From Malus domestica (lineage: Eukaryota; Streptophyta; Magnoliopsida; Rosales; Rosaceae), in the NCBI RefSeq assembly GCF_042453785.1, contig NC_091671.1, positions 34,797,001-34,861,000 on the forward strand: a stretch of 64,000 bases of DNA, read 5' to 3'. The notes under the pieces were generated by a model, which saw only the letters and a list, made by a program, of their open reading frames with translations, was not told the origin of the DNA and ran no database searches. Below are positions 1 to 10,754 of this stretch, in pieces. Position numbers and translations under genes: made by a program. Every line of letters starts with the position of its first letter. Position 1 is the first letter of the stretch.

Positions 1-1076
1 TCGTTTCCACAACAGCAAGGAAGCTTCACGCCATTGTGTTGCTGATTCCATCATTGCTTGGTTTTGTAAAAGCTCAGACAACCCAATATGCTTGTTATTA
101 TGTCTCCTGATCACAACTCTCCCTTTCTGCTTTCAGATGTGGGAGGAGTATTTTTGGGGGGCTGCACCAAATTTTAACAAAAACAAAAACAAAAGCTAGT
201 GGACAAAAGATTAAAAGGATCCACTGGATTATGAATAAACAAACAAGGGTTTGAGAGTATTTATTACTGTACTTCAAAGATTTTATATGATCTTATGCCA
301 AAATACAAGATCATCAAAGGATTTCAATCCACACACCTCTTGATTAAATATATAGACAAGTTACTTCTCAGCGTTCCATTTATCATTACATTTTAACTTA
401 GTTTAAATCTTAATTTGTATGTAAATAATAATGTTACATGTATCACATTTGCTGATCACAAATTATAGATAGTGAAAACCATATGAATTCCACTTGCCAG
501 TCAATGAATATAATATTAAAAATAATTTAGGTAAACCTATTTTCTCTTTATGCACTCTTCTCTTTATTTTTGTCTCTTGATTCTCTTTTGATTTATTCAA
601 TCCAACAGTTAAAAAGAAGATATAAGTGAAAAAATATTTATGTGTATTTGATACCTTATGTCAATGTAGTAATTTAGGTTACCATGCTCATATACAAGGA
701 CATGATAGCCATTTATGAATTGATTTATGCTTGGATTACAATTTATCATGGTTAGACTACCAATGTTTTGGTCACTTGGACTAAATGTGGGGCATTCTAC
801 AATGTGGGTTTTGTTTGACTAAAAAGTGTTAAGCCTCACAACATTTATGATTTCCTTTGGAGTATCCCACACTATGAGAGTGAGTGTTATGGCAACCCCA
901 CCCTAGTATTGAATTTAACATTTTGAGTTGGCCAGTAGGATTTCATGATTCACACCACCACAAGTCTATCCATCTCACCCAATAGAGGGTTAAGATCACT
1001 CCATGTGTCTCACCCATATCAAAAGAAATCCCAAATTCCCTCACTTGTTTCCCTACCCCTCCATTAAAAACCCTCT
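1..1076. other. left-edge non-coding stretch
   Basis: AT-rich DNA upstream of the first gene. Near the left edge both strands stay open for a short distance: the plus strand from base 2 to a TAG at 197-199, the minus strand over about 1-138. A pyrimidine run ending in CAG near 138 could be a plus-strand splice acceptor. I cannot tell whether a gene enters from the left. From 200 to 1076 I see only AT-rich sequence. Confidence 0.4.
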
Positions 1077-1084
1077 TATAAATA
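1077..1084 (+). promoter_or_regulatory. TATA box of the Ser-rich gene
   Basis: A TATAAATA motif lies 66 bp before the ATG at 1143 and only 24 bp before the in-frame ATG at 1101. Plant transcription usually starts 25-35 bp after a TATA box, so the 1101 ATG would fall at or before the cap site. This favours 1143 as the true start. Confidence 0.6.
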
Positions 1085-1142
1085 TACATACCTATACCCC
1101 ATGCAAATACACCAGCCTCCCCCTCAAAAAAACCAACCATCC

Positions 1143-1877
1143 ATGGAAAATCGAAGAAAAAATAGCTCCTCCGGCGACACATTCTCCTTCCCTAGCACTC
1201 CAGTCCACGACCAAGACTCCGACTTCGAGTTTGGGTGCATCACCCCGGACTCAGCCTCCAGCACCGATCCCTGCAAAGACTCACCCGCAGACCATTTGTT
1301 CCTCAATGGGAGGCTCTTGCCACATGCCTTCCCATTTCAACCTATTAGCAACGGCTTTATGGTTGTTGATAATAGTTCTCGCAGAACAAGCCGGACAAGC
1401 AGCATTAGCAGCAAGGACTCTCTCATGTCGTCGAGAAGCAATAGCACCAACAGTAGGAGTAGCAGTTGTAGCAGCAGTGCTAGGACAAGCTCAAGTGATA
1501 ACTCTGAGAGGAAGTTGGTGTATCACTCCAAATTATCATCCGATAGACAAAAGGGCAACAAACCTAATAACAATATTTCAAGTCATCAAGTTTATGGGAA
1601 TTCTCAGAGGTGGCAATTCATAACGGCCGTGCCCATGCCAGCTTCTTTAAGCCGTGATAATTCGCGGAAGAAAGTGATAAAAGTGGATCAGCTTGAAAGG
1701 AAAGAGAAATCCGTTAAAGCGAAGAATAAAAGGCAGGTGAAGACGGTGGTGTCCCGGCGGAGATTCTTATTTGGCCGGAGGTTTTTCCGGTGGCTTGTTT
1801 CGACGTGCAAAAAGTGTCACGCAATGGAGCCATCCAAGAAAAGTACTAATGATAATGTAATTTCATCTGGAAATTAG
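1143..1877 (+). CDS. Ser-rich MAKR/BKI1-like protein, intronless
   Basis: Single-exon gene of 244 residues when started at 1143. An ATG 14 codons upstream is in frame but lies too close to the TATA box. Near residues 26-70 there is an acidic DFEFG segment followed by SPADHLFLNGRLLP; this PADxLFxxGxLLP pattern is typical of plant membrane-associated kinase regulator and BKI1-related proteins. The middle is a long Ser/Arg/Thr low-complexity stretch, likely disordered and phosphorylated. The C-terminal third is strongly basic, with a Lys/Arg cluster and a short aromatic patch (RRRFLFGRRFFRWL) that could bind membrane lipid or act as a nuclear signal. No catalytic domain is visible. Family placement is by motif only; it could be an uncharacterised Ser-rich family sharing that motif. 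That it is a real gene is supported by the TATA box, the length and the composition. Confidence 0.75.
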   Translation: MENRRKNSSSGDTFSFPSTPVHDQDSDFEFGCITPDSASSTDPCKDSPADHLFLNGRLLPHAFPFQPISNGFMVVDNSSRRTSRTSSISSKDSLMSSRSNSTNSRSSSCSSSARTSSSDNSERKLVYHSKLSSDRQKGNKPNNNISSHQVYGNSQRWQFITAVPMPASLSRDNSRKKVIKVDQLERKEKSVKAKNKRQVKTVVSRRRFLFGRRFFRWLVSTCKKCHAMEPSKKSTNDNVISSGN

Positions 1878-2837
1878 CTAAAGTGAATTGTGAAGTTACA
1901 TTAATTGATGATTTTTATATGTTAATTTACTGAGTTTTGTAATTTTTTTATGATCAATGTGAGGTCAGGATTTTGAAGTTTGTTTATAGATGTGTCAGGT
2001 TTTGAAAGAATAGAATTGGCTTTAGCTTTAGCTTTGGCTTTTGATTGCTTTGAACTTTGAAGAAAAGCAAAAGGTAATTATATATGCTGGGAACGTAAAC
2101 TAGAAAAAGAAAACTTGGCGCTTGTTCATAATGATTCTTCACAATATGCGTTTAATAACATTGCAGAGCAAACGTTAATCTTAAGGTGAAGTTGTTATCC
2201 TAATCAGATATATCTAAAAAGCAATGGCTTCAACAACTCAAGTTTGAGCTCATTCATTCCATAGTTGTAAGAGGTCATAATCTTATTTCTTTTGACATTG
2301 TCGATAGTCGTTGTCATTGTCTGAAATGTAATGCAATTTGGGTAAACTCGTTAACTCTTGCTCTTGTTCTTGTGTTGTTTTTCTTTTATTTCCGACTTGA
2401 ATTAGTATTTGTTCGATTATAAAGACACGACTAAAAATTTAAGTCAGCAAAGTCAATTATAGCCTAGTATTGAATGTATCCAAATCAAACGTCAAATCAC
2501 GTAATCTACATTTAAAAACATATTTTCCCTAGCATTTTCTACTACATCTGACTTTTTTTGTTAGGATCGATGATCAATAAGCTTCAACTGGCTTTGCTAA
2601 CTTGAATTTTAGTTGTTACGTTAGATCATTGGCTACAAATTTATCAGAAATTTCTAACACATGATTGTAGTTAGCTTATCAAATGAATTAAATTTGATTG
2701 AACATACAAGTTAAATCAAATAATTATTATAACTTTTTTTATAGGAGGAATTGAATTATGGACTATTCTAATCATAACTCGTTACTCTTCTCTCATCACT
2801 TGTTCGAAATCCTTTTAAAGCATAAATTATGGGATTT
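1878..2837. other. intergenic, nothing recognised
   Basis: AT-rich sequence including the presumed 3' UTR of the Ser-rich gene. I find no long open frame, RNA gene or clear repeat in it. Confidence 0.5.
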
Positions 2838-3165
2838 GTTGCCAAAATGGTCCATAAGATTAGTACAACTCCTTATTTTGGTCTCTAACACTGAAAATCG
2901 ATAGAAGTGGTCCCTAAGTTTGTATACCGTAAATCTTTTGGTCATTCCATAAAATATCTAACATTATCCTCGTTAAATTATTATGTGAATGACTACATGA
3001 CCACAAATTTAAGTGTGTTTTTTTGTCAAACAAACCCCTCCACTTAACAAGGATAGTAACAGATTTTTCACGTAATGACCAAAATAATTTACGATGGACA
3101 AACTCGGGGACCACTTCTATCAATTTTTATTGTAACAGACCATGGAGACTTATGCCAATTTCATG
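2838..3165. repeat. MITE-like long inverted repeat
   Basis: The left arm (about 2838-2950) and the reverse complement of the right arm (about 3060-3165) match over roughly 100 bp with mismatches. Both carry segments such as ATAGAAGTGGTCCC and TTTTGGTCATT. The layout is that of a hairpin-forming MITE about 330 bp long. No target duplication was identified. Confidence 0.6.
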
Positions 3166-3166
3166 T

Positions 3167-3420
3167 TGGAAAAATTGAGGTCTAATTGCTATCTTAAATC
3201 ACATGAAAAATCAAGAAATAATTCATGCACTTGTATATCAAAGTAATGCATGCACATGAGTAATCAATGTTAAATGAACATGATATAATGGATTAGAAAA
3301 ACCTAAAAAATATGGTCGAGGCAAGTGTTGGACACTTTGTCCTTAAGACAAGTATACGCCTCACTAAGGTACTCAAGTGTTGGACACTTTGTCCTTAAGG
3401 CAAACATCATCATGTCTAAT
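3167..3420 (-). repeat. truncated copy of LTR-like repeat (copy 1)
   Basis: Nearly identical for about 200 bp to a second copy starting at 11750 (shared start TTGGAAAAATTG, shared GGATTAGAAAAACCTA). The fuller second copy has a TATA-like motif on the minus strand, suggesting an LTR read in that direction. Within this copy a 25-bp segment containing GTGTTGGACACTTTGTCC is repeated in tandem (about 3324 and 3376). Confidence 0.5.
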
Positions 3421-3621
3421 ACATTTTTTTTTGCTTCAAATATCCCATGTTTTAATGTCTAGTCTTTTCATTTCCAAAGACAAATGTTTTGACTTAAAAC
3501 GTCACTTTTATTGTCACAACATAATGTTAAATTGATTTCTTTATGAATAATCATGAGCCGGGGAAAACTCACTTCGCAATGACATATCATATATCACACT
3601 GACCTTTGGATAGTCATGTCT

Positions 3622-3835
3622 CACTAGTACAAAAACATGTTTGTGCAAATGGCCTTTGCGCGACGCAAGCCTTCGTCACGCAAAGTGTCGTCGCGCAAAG
3701 GCCATTTGCGCGATGTTTTGTGCTTCGCACAAAATTTTGGCGCTGAACTATCCCACTTTGTGTGATGTAATTGAACCTGCGTCGTGCAAAGCTGTTTTGC
3801 GCAACGTATGTGGCGTTGAGCAAAGTCGATGACTT
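3622..3835. repeat. left TIR and subterminal GCGCGAC repeats of the CACTA
   Basis: After the terminal CACTAGTACAAAAA, about 200 bp carry at least five copies of the TTTGCGCGACG-type motif in both orientations. Two of them form a palindrome: CAAATGGCCTTTGCGCGACG at 3646-3665 and its reverse complement near 3690-3710. The GC-rich motif stands out against AT-rich flanks. Confidence 0.75.
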
Positions 3836-4410
3836 TTTTTTTCTAAAATAACCACACACAAGGGCCTTTTTCTTCACATTCAACCTCTCTCTTTTAGACT
3901 TTCCATCTCTTTCAACCCTCACCATCATCACCTTCAGGTATTGTATTTATTTGATTAATTAATTAACTATTTATTGATTACATTTATGTTTGGATTTTTT
4001 TTTTTTTTTTTTTTTTTTGTGTATTTATTTTTTTCTTTAATTATCTTTGTCAATGCTTATTTTTAACAAGTTGAGTTTTGGTTTTGAACAATTGAATGAG
4101 TAGAATGAATGACTAGGAGTATGAAGGATTTTGATAGGTTTAGGGAAACAAAAGCTAAGAAACTGCAAGCTGCTCAGTTAACTTGATCTAATTTAGGGAT
4201 AGATTGATGTGTAGAATGTTAGAGATTTAGAGAAGAAACCAGTTTACAGCTTTGTCAAACCACTATTCTATTACGTGGTTAGTAATCATTTTAGTATGTG
4301 CACCTACGTCGCGCAAAGTGTTTTTTTTTTGTTTTTTTTTTCCTTTTGCTTTTCTTTTGGGGTTTTTGCATTGCCTTTTTCTTTTATGGTATCTACTTGT
4401 GTAAATGTTT

Positions 4411-7150
4411 TAAATTGACGATCGAATTAGTTCCTTGTATTCATATATGATCCAAGAGTGTAGTTGTAAAAAATCATCACAATCGGAGTTAAAATAACCG
4501 TTAAATCGTGATTTTTTCGTTTATAACCGTCAAAAAGTTTTGTCCTGTTACTTGATCTTTGAAGGTTTGTTGTTTGCCATTTTTTGCGTATGCGATCTCG
4601 AAGCATATACAAACAAGTTTGATGGTTGGATCGTTGAAACTAGTTTCGTACAATGCGTATCCCATTAAAACGATAGATTCCCTAATCATTTTAGGTGTAG
4701 TCTCTACCCTTTACGATTTAGAATACGTGGTCTCATCATATAGGTCCTTAAACAATAATTTTAAGGCAGGAGTGGAAGGGGTAAATAAGAAGTTAAAATT
4801 GTGGAACTTCGAAAAAAACAAAAACAAAAAAAACACTTTGCGCGACCCAGGTACACATGCGTCGCGCAAAGTGTTTTTTTTTGTTTTTGTTTTTTTGTTT
4901 TTTTGTTTTTTCCTTTTGCTTTTCTTTTGGGGTTCTTGCATTGCCTTTTTCTTTTGTCGTATTTACTTGTGTAAATGTTTTAAATTGACGATCGAATTAG
5001 TTCCTTGTATTCATATAGGATCCAAGAGTGTAGCTGTAAAAAATCATCACAATCGGAGTTAAAATAACCGTTAAATCGTGATTTTTTCGTTTATAATCGT
5101 CGAAAAGTTTTGCCCCGTTACTTGATCTCTGAAGGTCTGTTGTTTGCCATTTTTTGCGTATGCGATCTCGAAGCATATACAAACAAGTTTGATGGTTGGA
5201 TTGTTGAAACTAGTTTTGTACAATGCGTATCCCATTAAAAGGATAGATTCCCTAATCATTTTAGGTGTAGTCTCTACCCTTTACGATTTAGAATACGTGG
5301 TCTCATCATATAGGTCCTTAAACAATAATTTTAAGGCAGGAGTGGAAGGGGTAAACAAGAAGTTAAAACTGTGAAACTTAGAAAGAAAAAAAAACACTTT
5401 GCGCGACAAAGGTCCACATGCGTTGCGCAAAGTGTTTTTTTTTTGTTTTTGTTTTTCTTGTTTTTTTTCCTTTTGCTTTTCTTTTGGGGTTCTTGAATTG
5501 CCTTTTTCTTTGTGGTATCTACTTGTGTAAATGTTTTAAATTGACGATCGAATTAGTTCCTTGTATTCATATAGGATCCAAGAGTGTAGCTGTAAAAAAT
5601 CATCACAATCGGAGTTAAAATAACCGTTGAAAAGTTTTGTCACATTAATTGATCTCTGAAGGTCTGTTTTTTGCCATTTTTGGCGTATGCAATCTCGAAG
5701 CATATACAAACAAGTTTGACAGTTGGATCGTTGAAACTAGTTTTGTACAATGCGTATCCCATTAAAACGATAGATTCCCTAACACTTATATTTTATTTAT
5801 ACTTTCATCAAGTATAACATAAGATTTTGTGGTATCCCCTTGTGTAAATGTTTTAAAGTGACGATCGGATCAGTTCCTTGTATTCCTATGGGATCCAAGA
5901 GTGTAGCTGTAAAAAATTGGAAAAATCGGAGTTAAAATAATCGTTAAATTATGATTTTTTCATTTATAACAGTTGAAACGTTTTGTCCCGTTACTTGATC
6001 TCTGAAGATTTGTTTTTTGCCATTTTTGGTGTATGCGATCTCAAAACATATACAAATAAGTTTGACGGTTGGATCGTTGAAACTAGTTTTGTACAATGCG
6101 TATCCTATTAAAACGATAGATTCCCTAACACTTGTATTTTATTTATACTTTCATCAAGTATAACATAAGATTTTGTGGTATCCACTTGTGTAAATGTTTT
6201 AAATTGATGATCAGATCGGTTCCTTGTATTCATATATGATCCAGGAGTGTAGTTGTAAAAAATCATCAAAATCGGAGTTAAAATAACCGTTAAATCGTGA
6301 TTTTTCATTTATAACCGTTGAAAAGTTTTGTCCCTTTACTTGATATCTGAATGTTTTTTTTTGCGATTTTTTGTGTATGTGATCTTGAGGCATATACAAA
6401 CAACTTTGACGGTTGGATCGTTGAAATTAGTTTCATACAATGCGTACCCCATCAAAATAATAAATTCACTAACACTTAGTTTATTTATACTTTCATTAAG
6501 TATAACGTAAGATTTTGGGGTATCCACTAGTATAAATGTTTTAAATTAACGATCAAATTAGTTCATTGTATTCATATAGGATCAATGAGTGTAGTGGTAA
6601 AAAATCATCAAAATCGGAGTTAAAACTACCATTAAATCTTGATTTTTCGTTTATAACCATCGAAAAGTTTTGTCCCGTTACTTTATCTCTGAATGTTTGT
6701 TTTTTACGATTTTTGGCATATGCAATCTCGAAGTATTTACAAACAAGTTTAACGGTTGGATCGTTGAAATTATTTTCGTACAATGCGTATCCCATCAAAA
6801 CAATAGATTCACTAACACTTAGAGTTTATTTATACTTTCATTAAGTATAACATAAGATTTTTATGGTATCTAGTAGTGTAAATATTTTAAACTAATGATC
6901 GAATTAGTTCATTGTATTCATATAGGAACAAGGAGTGTAGTTGTAAAAAAACATCAAAATCGGAGTTAAAACTACCGTTAAATCGTGATTTTTTGTTTAT
7001 AACCGTCAAAAAGTTTTGTCCTGTTACTTCATCTTTGAATATTTGTTTTTTGCGATTTTTGGCGTATGCGATTTCGAAGTATATACAAGCAAGTTTGACG
7101 GTTGGATCGTTGAAATTACTTTCGTGCAATGTGTATCCCATCAAGTTCAA
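4411..7150. repeat. tandem array inside the CACTA, seven units
   Basis: An anchor phrase (TAAATTGACGATCGAATTAG and variants) recurs at 4411, 4981, 5537, 5854, 6200, 6542 and 6888. Spacings are 570, 556, 317, 346, 342 and 346 bp. All units share a core with CGGAGTTAAAATAACCGTTAAA and GGTTGGATCGTTGAAA. The first two also hold an extra ~230-bp segment ending in a GCGCGAC stem-loop flanked by poly-A and poly-T. Open frames inside (60-170 codons, both strands) simply repeat with the array and are not genes. Confidence 0.85.
4836..4876. repeat. GCGCGAC hairpin in array unit 1
   Basis: ACACTTTGCGCGAC, a loop of about 14 bases, then GTCGCGCAAAGTGT. The arms are perfect reverse complements. The next array boundary (about 5393-5435) has the same structure with one mismatch. 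Confidence 0.7.
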
Positions 7151-8050
7151 TGTTATATATATACATTAAGTAGACTTAAATTTATTTATTTTGTACGTAT
7201 AACATTTAAGAAATTGAATGATATGTATATTTATTAAGTAGCTTTAAATTTATTGTTGTAGTTCGGATCGGATTTTTGTAGGTTTAATGTAAAAAATAAA
7301 TAAATGTAAAAAGAATAAAGTCACATTTCAGTAAATTTTATAACATTTTTTTTAAATACCTTGCTCGACGTCATGATATGATCGTTGCGCAAAAACACTT
7401 TGCGCGACGTCCAAATGTATATCTTCGTCGCACGATTCCTGATAATTTTGGCGGTGCTATTGTTAAAAATGGGCGCCTTTTTAAAATTTTCCCAACTCTA
7501 GACAAAATTTTCCCACACCCGAACTCTCTCTCACTTGGTCTCTGTCTTCCCTCTCTCTCATCTCACCCTCTCTCTCCCTCTCTCTCCCACCCTCCTCATC
7601 CTTCATCCTCATCCTCTCCTCATTCTCTGTGGTAGCCTTCCTCCTCATCTTCTTTATTTTGAACTCATACCTCTCTTTCCTCTTCGCAAGCTCGAACCCC
7701 AAATCTTGAACCCGGACCTCTCTTTCCTCTTCCCATTCTCGAATCCAACCACCACCACTACTTTGTCGGTTGTCTCTCTCCCTCTTGTTCTAAACAACGG
7801 GCAGCCACCACCCCTTCGTCATGCTCGGAGGCTCTCCTTGAAAGTAAGTCTAATTACAAATTATGAAATTGTGAAATTAAGGAATTTGATTGTGAATTGA
7901 GATGAATTTTAGAATTTAGAGTTTTAATTTGGGATAAATTACTAGGGCATGGGATGTATTTCAGGGTTTAAAAATTTGTGAATGGGAATTAGGGTTTTAA
8001 TTTTGAAATGGGGATTGAATCAGGGTTTTTATTCGTTTTAAAAATCTCAT
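7151..8050. other. CACTA internal, CT-rich leader-like region
   Basis: Another GCGCGAC pair lies at 7380-7435. It is followed at about 7520-7800 by a strongly CT-rich stretch ending in a good donor (GAAAGTAAGT, about 7840). This looks like the 5' untranslated exon and first intron of a plant gene, which could give the captured exons a leader. I cannot show that it comes from the same gene as the RING exons. Confidence 0.4.
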
Positions 8051-8053
8051 CCC

Positions 8054-9758
8054 TTCAACTTCTGGTGGATCATTGGGTTCTATTGGGTATCAGCAGGTGG
8101 TCAATCTTTAGCACGCGCCTCCCCTCAGCTTTACTGGTTTTTGCTATCTATCTCTTTCTATCATCTATTTATTTGAAAATCAAGGATAAACTCCTAACTA
8201 TGGCAATGTGGCTTTGTATGCAGGTTATGTATTATTTTCCTGGGTTTTGATGTGTTTTTTGTCGTTTTCTGTGTTGCACTAGCATGTATGATTGGTATCG
8301 CAGTTTGTTGCTGTCTTCTGTGCATTTTTGCACTTTTATATGCTGTCACAGATCAGGTAGTTCTCATCCCCAGTAATCTCTATTTTTTTTTTGTGGGGGT
8401 GTGTTGGTTTTCATGTCCATAACTATCAGTGTCTTTTATCATTATCATTCTGTAGGTTCGGTGAATATTGATGTATTACTGGTTGAAAAATGAAACCGAA
8501 AACTGACAAGTTCTATATGTTTCTACAATAGCAAACTTTATTTACCAGTTATTTGACAATAACAAAAATTAGTCAAATCTTGTTAGTTTGAACGGAAATA
8601 TCAATGTATCAAGATTTTCAGTAGGAGGATTTGGACTCTAAAATGGAACTCAGCTAAGATGGGCTTGATTCCGGTTTAGCATAACTTTATCTGGGGTGGG
8701 TTGGCAAGTGATGTTTTGTATAGAAGTTTGTTGATAGCCTTCATGAGCTCAACTAAACGGGCGAGTTCCCGTGTTGGTAAAATAAGTTACACTAAATTAA
8801 ACCGTACCCTTCTCCCATTCACTGCTAAACTTTCATCTCCTCATAAATATCTGGTATATCCTCTCAAATTTGATAGTATTGATAGATAGTTGAATTACAT
8901 GGTTCTATTTCTATTGATAAAAGAGGGTTGGAAAAATTGATGTATAGTAGTTTCCCTTGGAGCACTTCGGGATGAAAGATTTATTATTGTTATACTAATT
9001 CGTTTCATTTAATTTGTTCTGGCTCTCTTTTAGTTGCATCAAACTTAATGGGCTTGACAAAAAAATTTGATGGGACAATGCTTGATGTTTTGTTGTTGTA
9101 ACTAAAACTTGGAAGTGTTGTTTACTCTTATCAATTTGCCTCCTCATTGTTTATAAATTTAATGGAGTGTAGTTGGAAGAATTATATAGAATATTGATGC
9201 CTTATTTACTCGTTCCCTTGTATATTTGTCTGACCTGTTATTGAAACAGGATGGAGCATCTAAGGAAGACATCGAACAACTTTCAAAATTTAGATTCAGA
9301 AAAGTTGCCAATGAGAAAGTTGCCGATGATGTACAAGGTGGTGGAACAGATTCACCCATCGAACATGTTCTTTCTCAGGAGGATGCGGTAAGTGGCTCTT
9401 GACTTTTAGCTCATACTCTTCTTTACTCTCTTGAGTTCCGGTAGTTAAGGAGGAACGTTTTCTAATTGACCGGTTATATAATCGGATTTGTTTTGTATTC
9501 AAATGCAATGTGTGGACTAAAGAAATCTTTAGAGCAGTCAAGAGATTCTTGTTACATTTGAATGATGATCATTGTGATTTACAGGAGTGTTGCATCTGCC
9601 TTTCTTGTTATGATGATGGAGTGGAACTAAGGCAACTTCCTTGTGCCCACCATTTTCACTGTTCCTGCATCAACAAGTGGCTTTTTATCAACACTACATG
9701 TCCTCTCTACAAGTACAATATCTTGAAGAGTAGCAGCCAAAACCAAGGGGAAGTGTAG
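8054..9758 (+). pseudogene. Captured 3' part of a RING-H2 E3 ubiquitin ligase gene
   Basis: Four exons with GT-AG borders read in frame: about 8054-8136, 8224-8356, 9250-9387 and 9585-9758. They encode the C-terminal half of a plant membrane RING-H2 ligase (At1g12760/At4g11680-like, as I remember that family). In order: a segment with [17 protein letters not shown]; a transmembrane segment with [17 protein letters not shown]; a linker with DGASKEDIEQLSKFRFRKV; and a RING-H2 finger with [17 protein letters not shown] and [12 protein letters not shown], ending in TAG. The family has CPLCKYN at the last zinc pair; here the eighth ligand is Tyr (TAC), one G-to-A step from Cys. The N-terminal half is missing and the match starts abruptly near 8054. 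All splice sites look intact. It lies wholly within the CACTA in its left-to-right direction, so it is a captured copy; the donor gene is not in the window. Confidence 0.85.
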
Positions 9759-10236
9759 AATTCTTTTAAATGAAGACAAATGCCGGGCACGCTGCGGAAT
9801 TACATAAAATTCTTGCTCAGGAACTTGAGTGTAATGTTATGCAAAGCTTGGCATTGGACGATACCAAGTAGCCTGATGTATCGATCCTAGGAGACTAGTT
9901 GTTGTAGTTTTTTTCTTTTTTGTTTGCACATTTTGTATGTACATTTTCATATATTTTATAATTAAATACTTTTTCTTGATTTATTAATTATTGTTTAGAA
10001 TTTAATTATAATATTTATAAAAAATTTAAATAAAAAATATTTTTGCCAAAAAAGAAAAGAAAAAACAAAGGTTTGCGCGACGCACCAAGAAGATTACTTG
10101 TAGTTTTTTTCTTTTTTATTCGGACATAGACAATACATTTCCATATATATTTTATAATTAAATATTTTTCTTTGGTTAATTAATTATTGTTTAGAATTTA
10201 ATTACAATATTATTAAAAATTAAGAAAATAATATTT
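9759..10236. other. CACTA internal, AT-rich spacer
   Basis: This may include the captured gene's 3' UTR. A segment with TTGTAGTTTTTTTC and TTTTATAATTAAATA occurs twice (about 9901-10020 and 10100-10220), an imperfect duplication of about 120 bp separated by a GCGCGAC motif. Confidence 0.5.
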
Positions 10237-10449
10237 TTGACAAAAAACCAAAAATCCACTTTGCGCAACTCAGGCTATGTCGTGCAAAGTCGCGCGACGA
10301 AGGGTTACATGCGTCGCGCAAAGCCTTCTGTCACTGCCTTGCTACGACGGTTTGCGCGACGAAGGTGCGTTGGGCAAAATTTTGCGCGACGTTTTTTGAC
10401 TTTGAGCTACGAAGGACCTGCGTCGTGCAAAGCGTTTTTTGTACTAGTG
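10237..10449. repeat. right subterminal GCGCGAC repeats and TIR of the CACTA
   Basis: At least six copies of the GCGCGAC motif in both orientations are followed by the terminal TTTTTGTACTAGTG. They mirror the left end. Confidence 0.75.
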
Positions 10450-10526
10450 TCTGTTCATTTGTTTAAAACAAGAAAGGTTGTGTTCTTAAATCACAATAAT
10501 TTGTAGAGCAACGAAAACCCGAAAGA

Positions 10527-10754
10527 TCACATCCTCATCGCCACATTATCTTTATACCGGTTCATGAGGAAATGACAACATTCAGTGATTACCCACTGGG
10601 TTGGCAGCCAACCTTTCATTGCAATGCAACCGATGTACATAGCACAACCATTCAAACAGCCAAATGTAATAACAGCATATGTATAAATCTCAAAGCAATA
10701 TCCGAGATCGAACAGCAGACATGAATACAAGGCCTTTACTGTAAATGCAGTCAT
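10527..10754 (-). pseudogene. orphan hydrophobic exon-like open frame, unrecognised
   Basis: An open frame of 75 codons on the minus strand ends in a stop at 10527. It is rich in Cys, Tyr and hydrophobic residues (for example CAMYIGCIAMKGWLP) and ends in a charged tail. It looks like one or two membrane segments of a protein C-terminus, but I do not recognise the family and no matching upstream exon is evident. It sits next to the CACTA right end, outside the transposon. It may be a gene remnant or chance. Confidence 0.25.

Larger units (their letters stand above)
3622..10449 (+). mobile_element. Non-autonomous CACTA transposon carrying gene exons (Pack-CACTA)
   Basis: Element of 6,828 bp. 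The left end reads CACTAGTACAAAAA and the right end is its exact reverse complement (TTTTTGTACTAGTG), giving a 14-bp terminal inverted repeat of CACTA (En/Spm) type. The flanking bases are TCT on both sides (3619-3621 and 10450-10452), the 3-bp target duplication this superfamily makes. Both subterminal regions are packed with direct and inverted copies of a motif around TTTGCGCGACG, as expected for transposase-binding subterminal repeats. No transposase is recognisable, so the element is non-autonomous. The inside holds a tandem array, a CT-rich leader-like region and four exons of a RING-H2 ligase gene with introns retained. Confidence 0.9.

Noticed and set aside
1..199. Possible gene end at the left edge (plus strand open from base 2 to 199, minus strand open over 1-138)
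   Set aside because: Both strands are open over a short distance, no family motif is recognised, and the stretch is cut by the window edge.
1003..1623. 206-codon plus-strand frame
   Set aside because: It overlaps the Ser-rich gene in another frame and begins upstream of its TATA box; it reads as a shadow frame.
4559..5062. 167-codon frame and its repeats in the CACTA array
   Set aside because: The same frame recurs with every array unit on both strands and runs through homopolymers; no protein motif.
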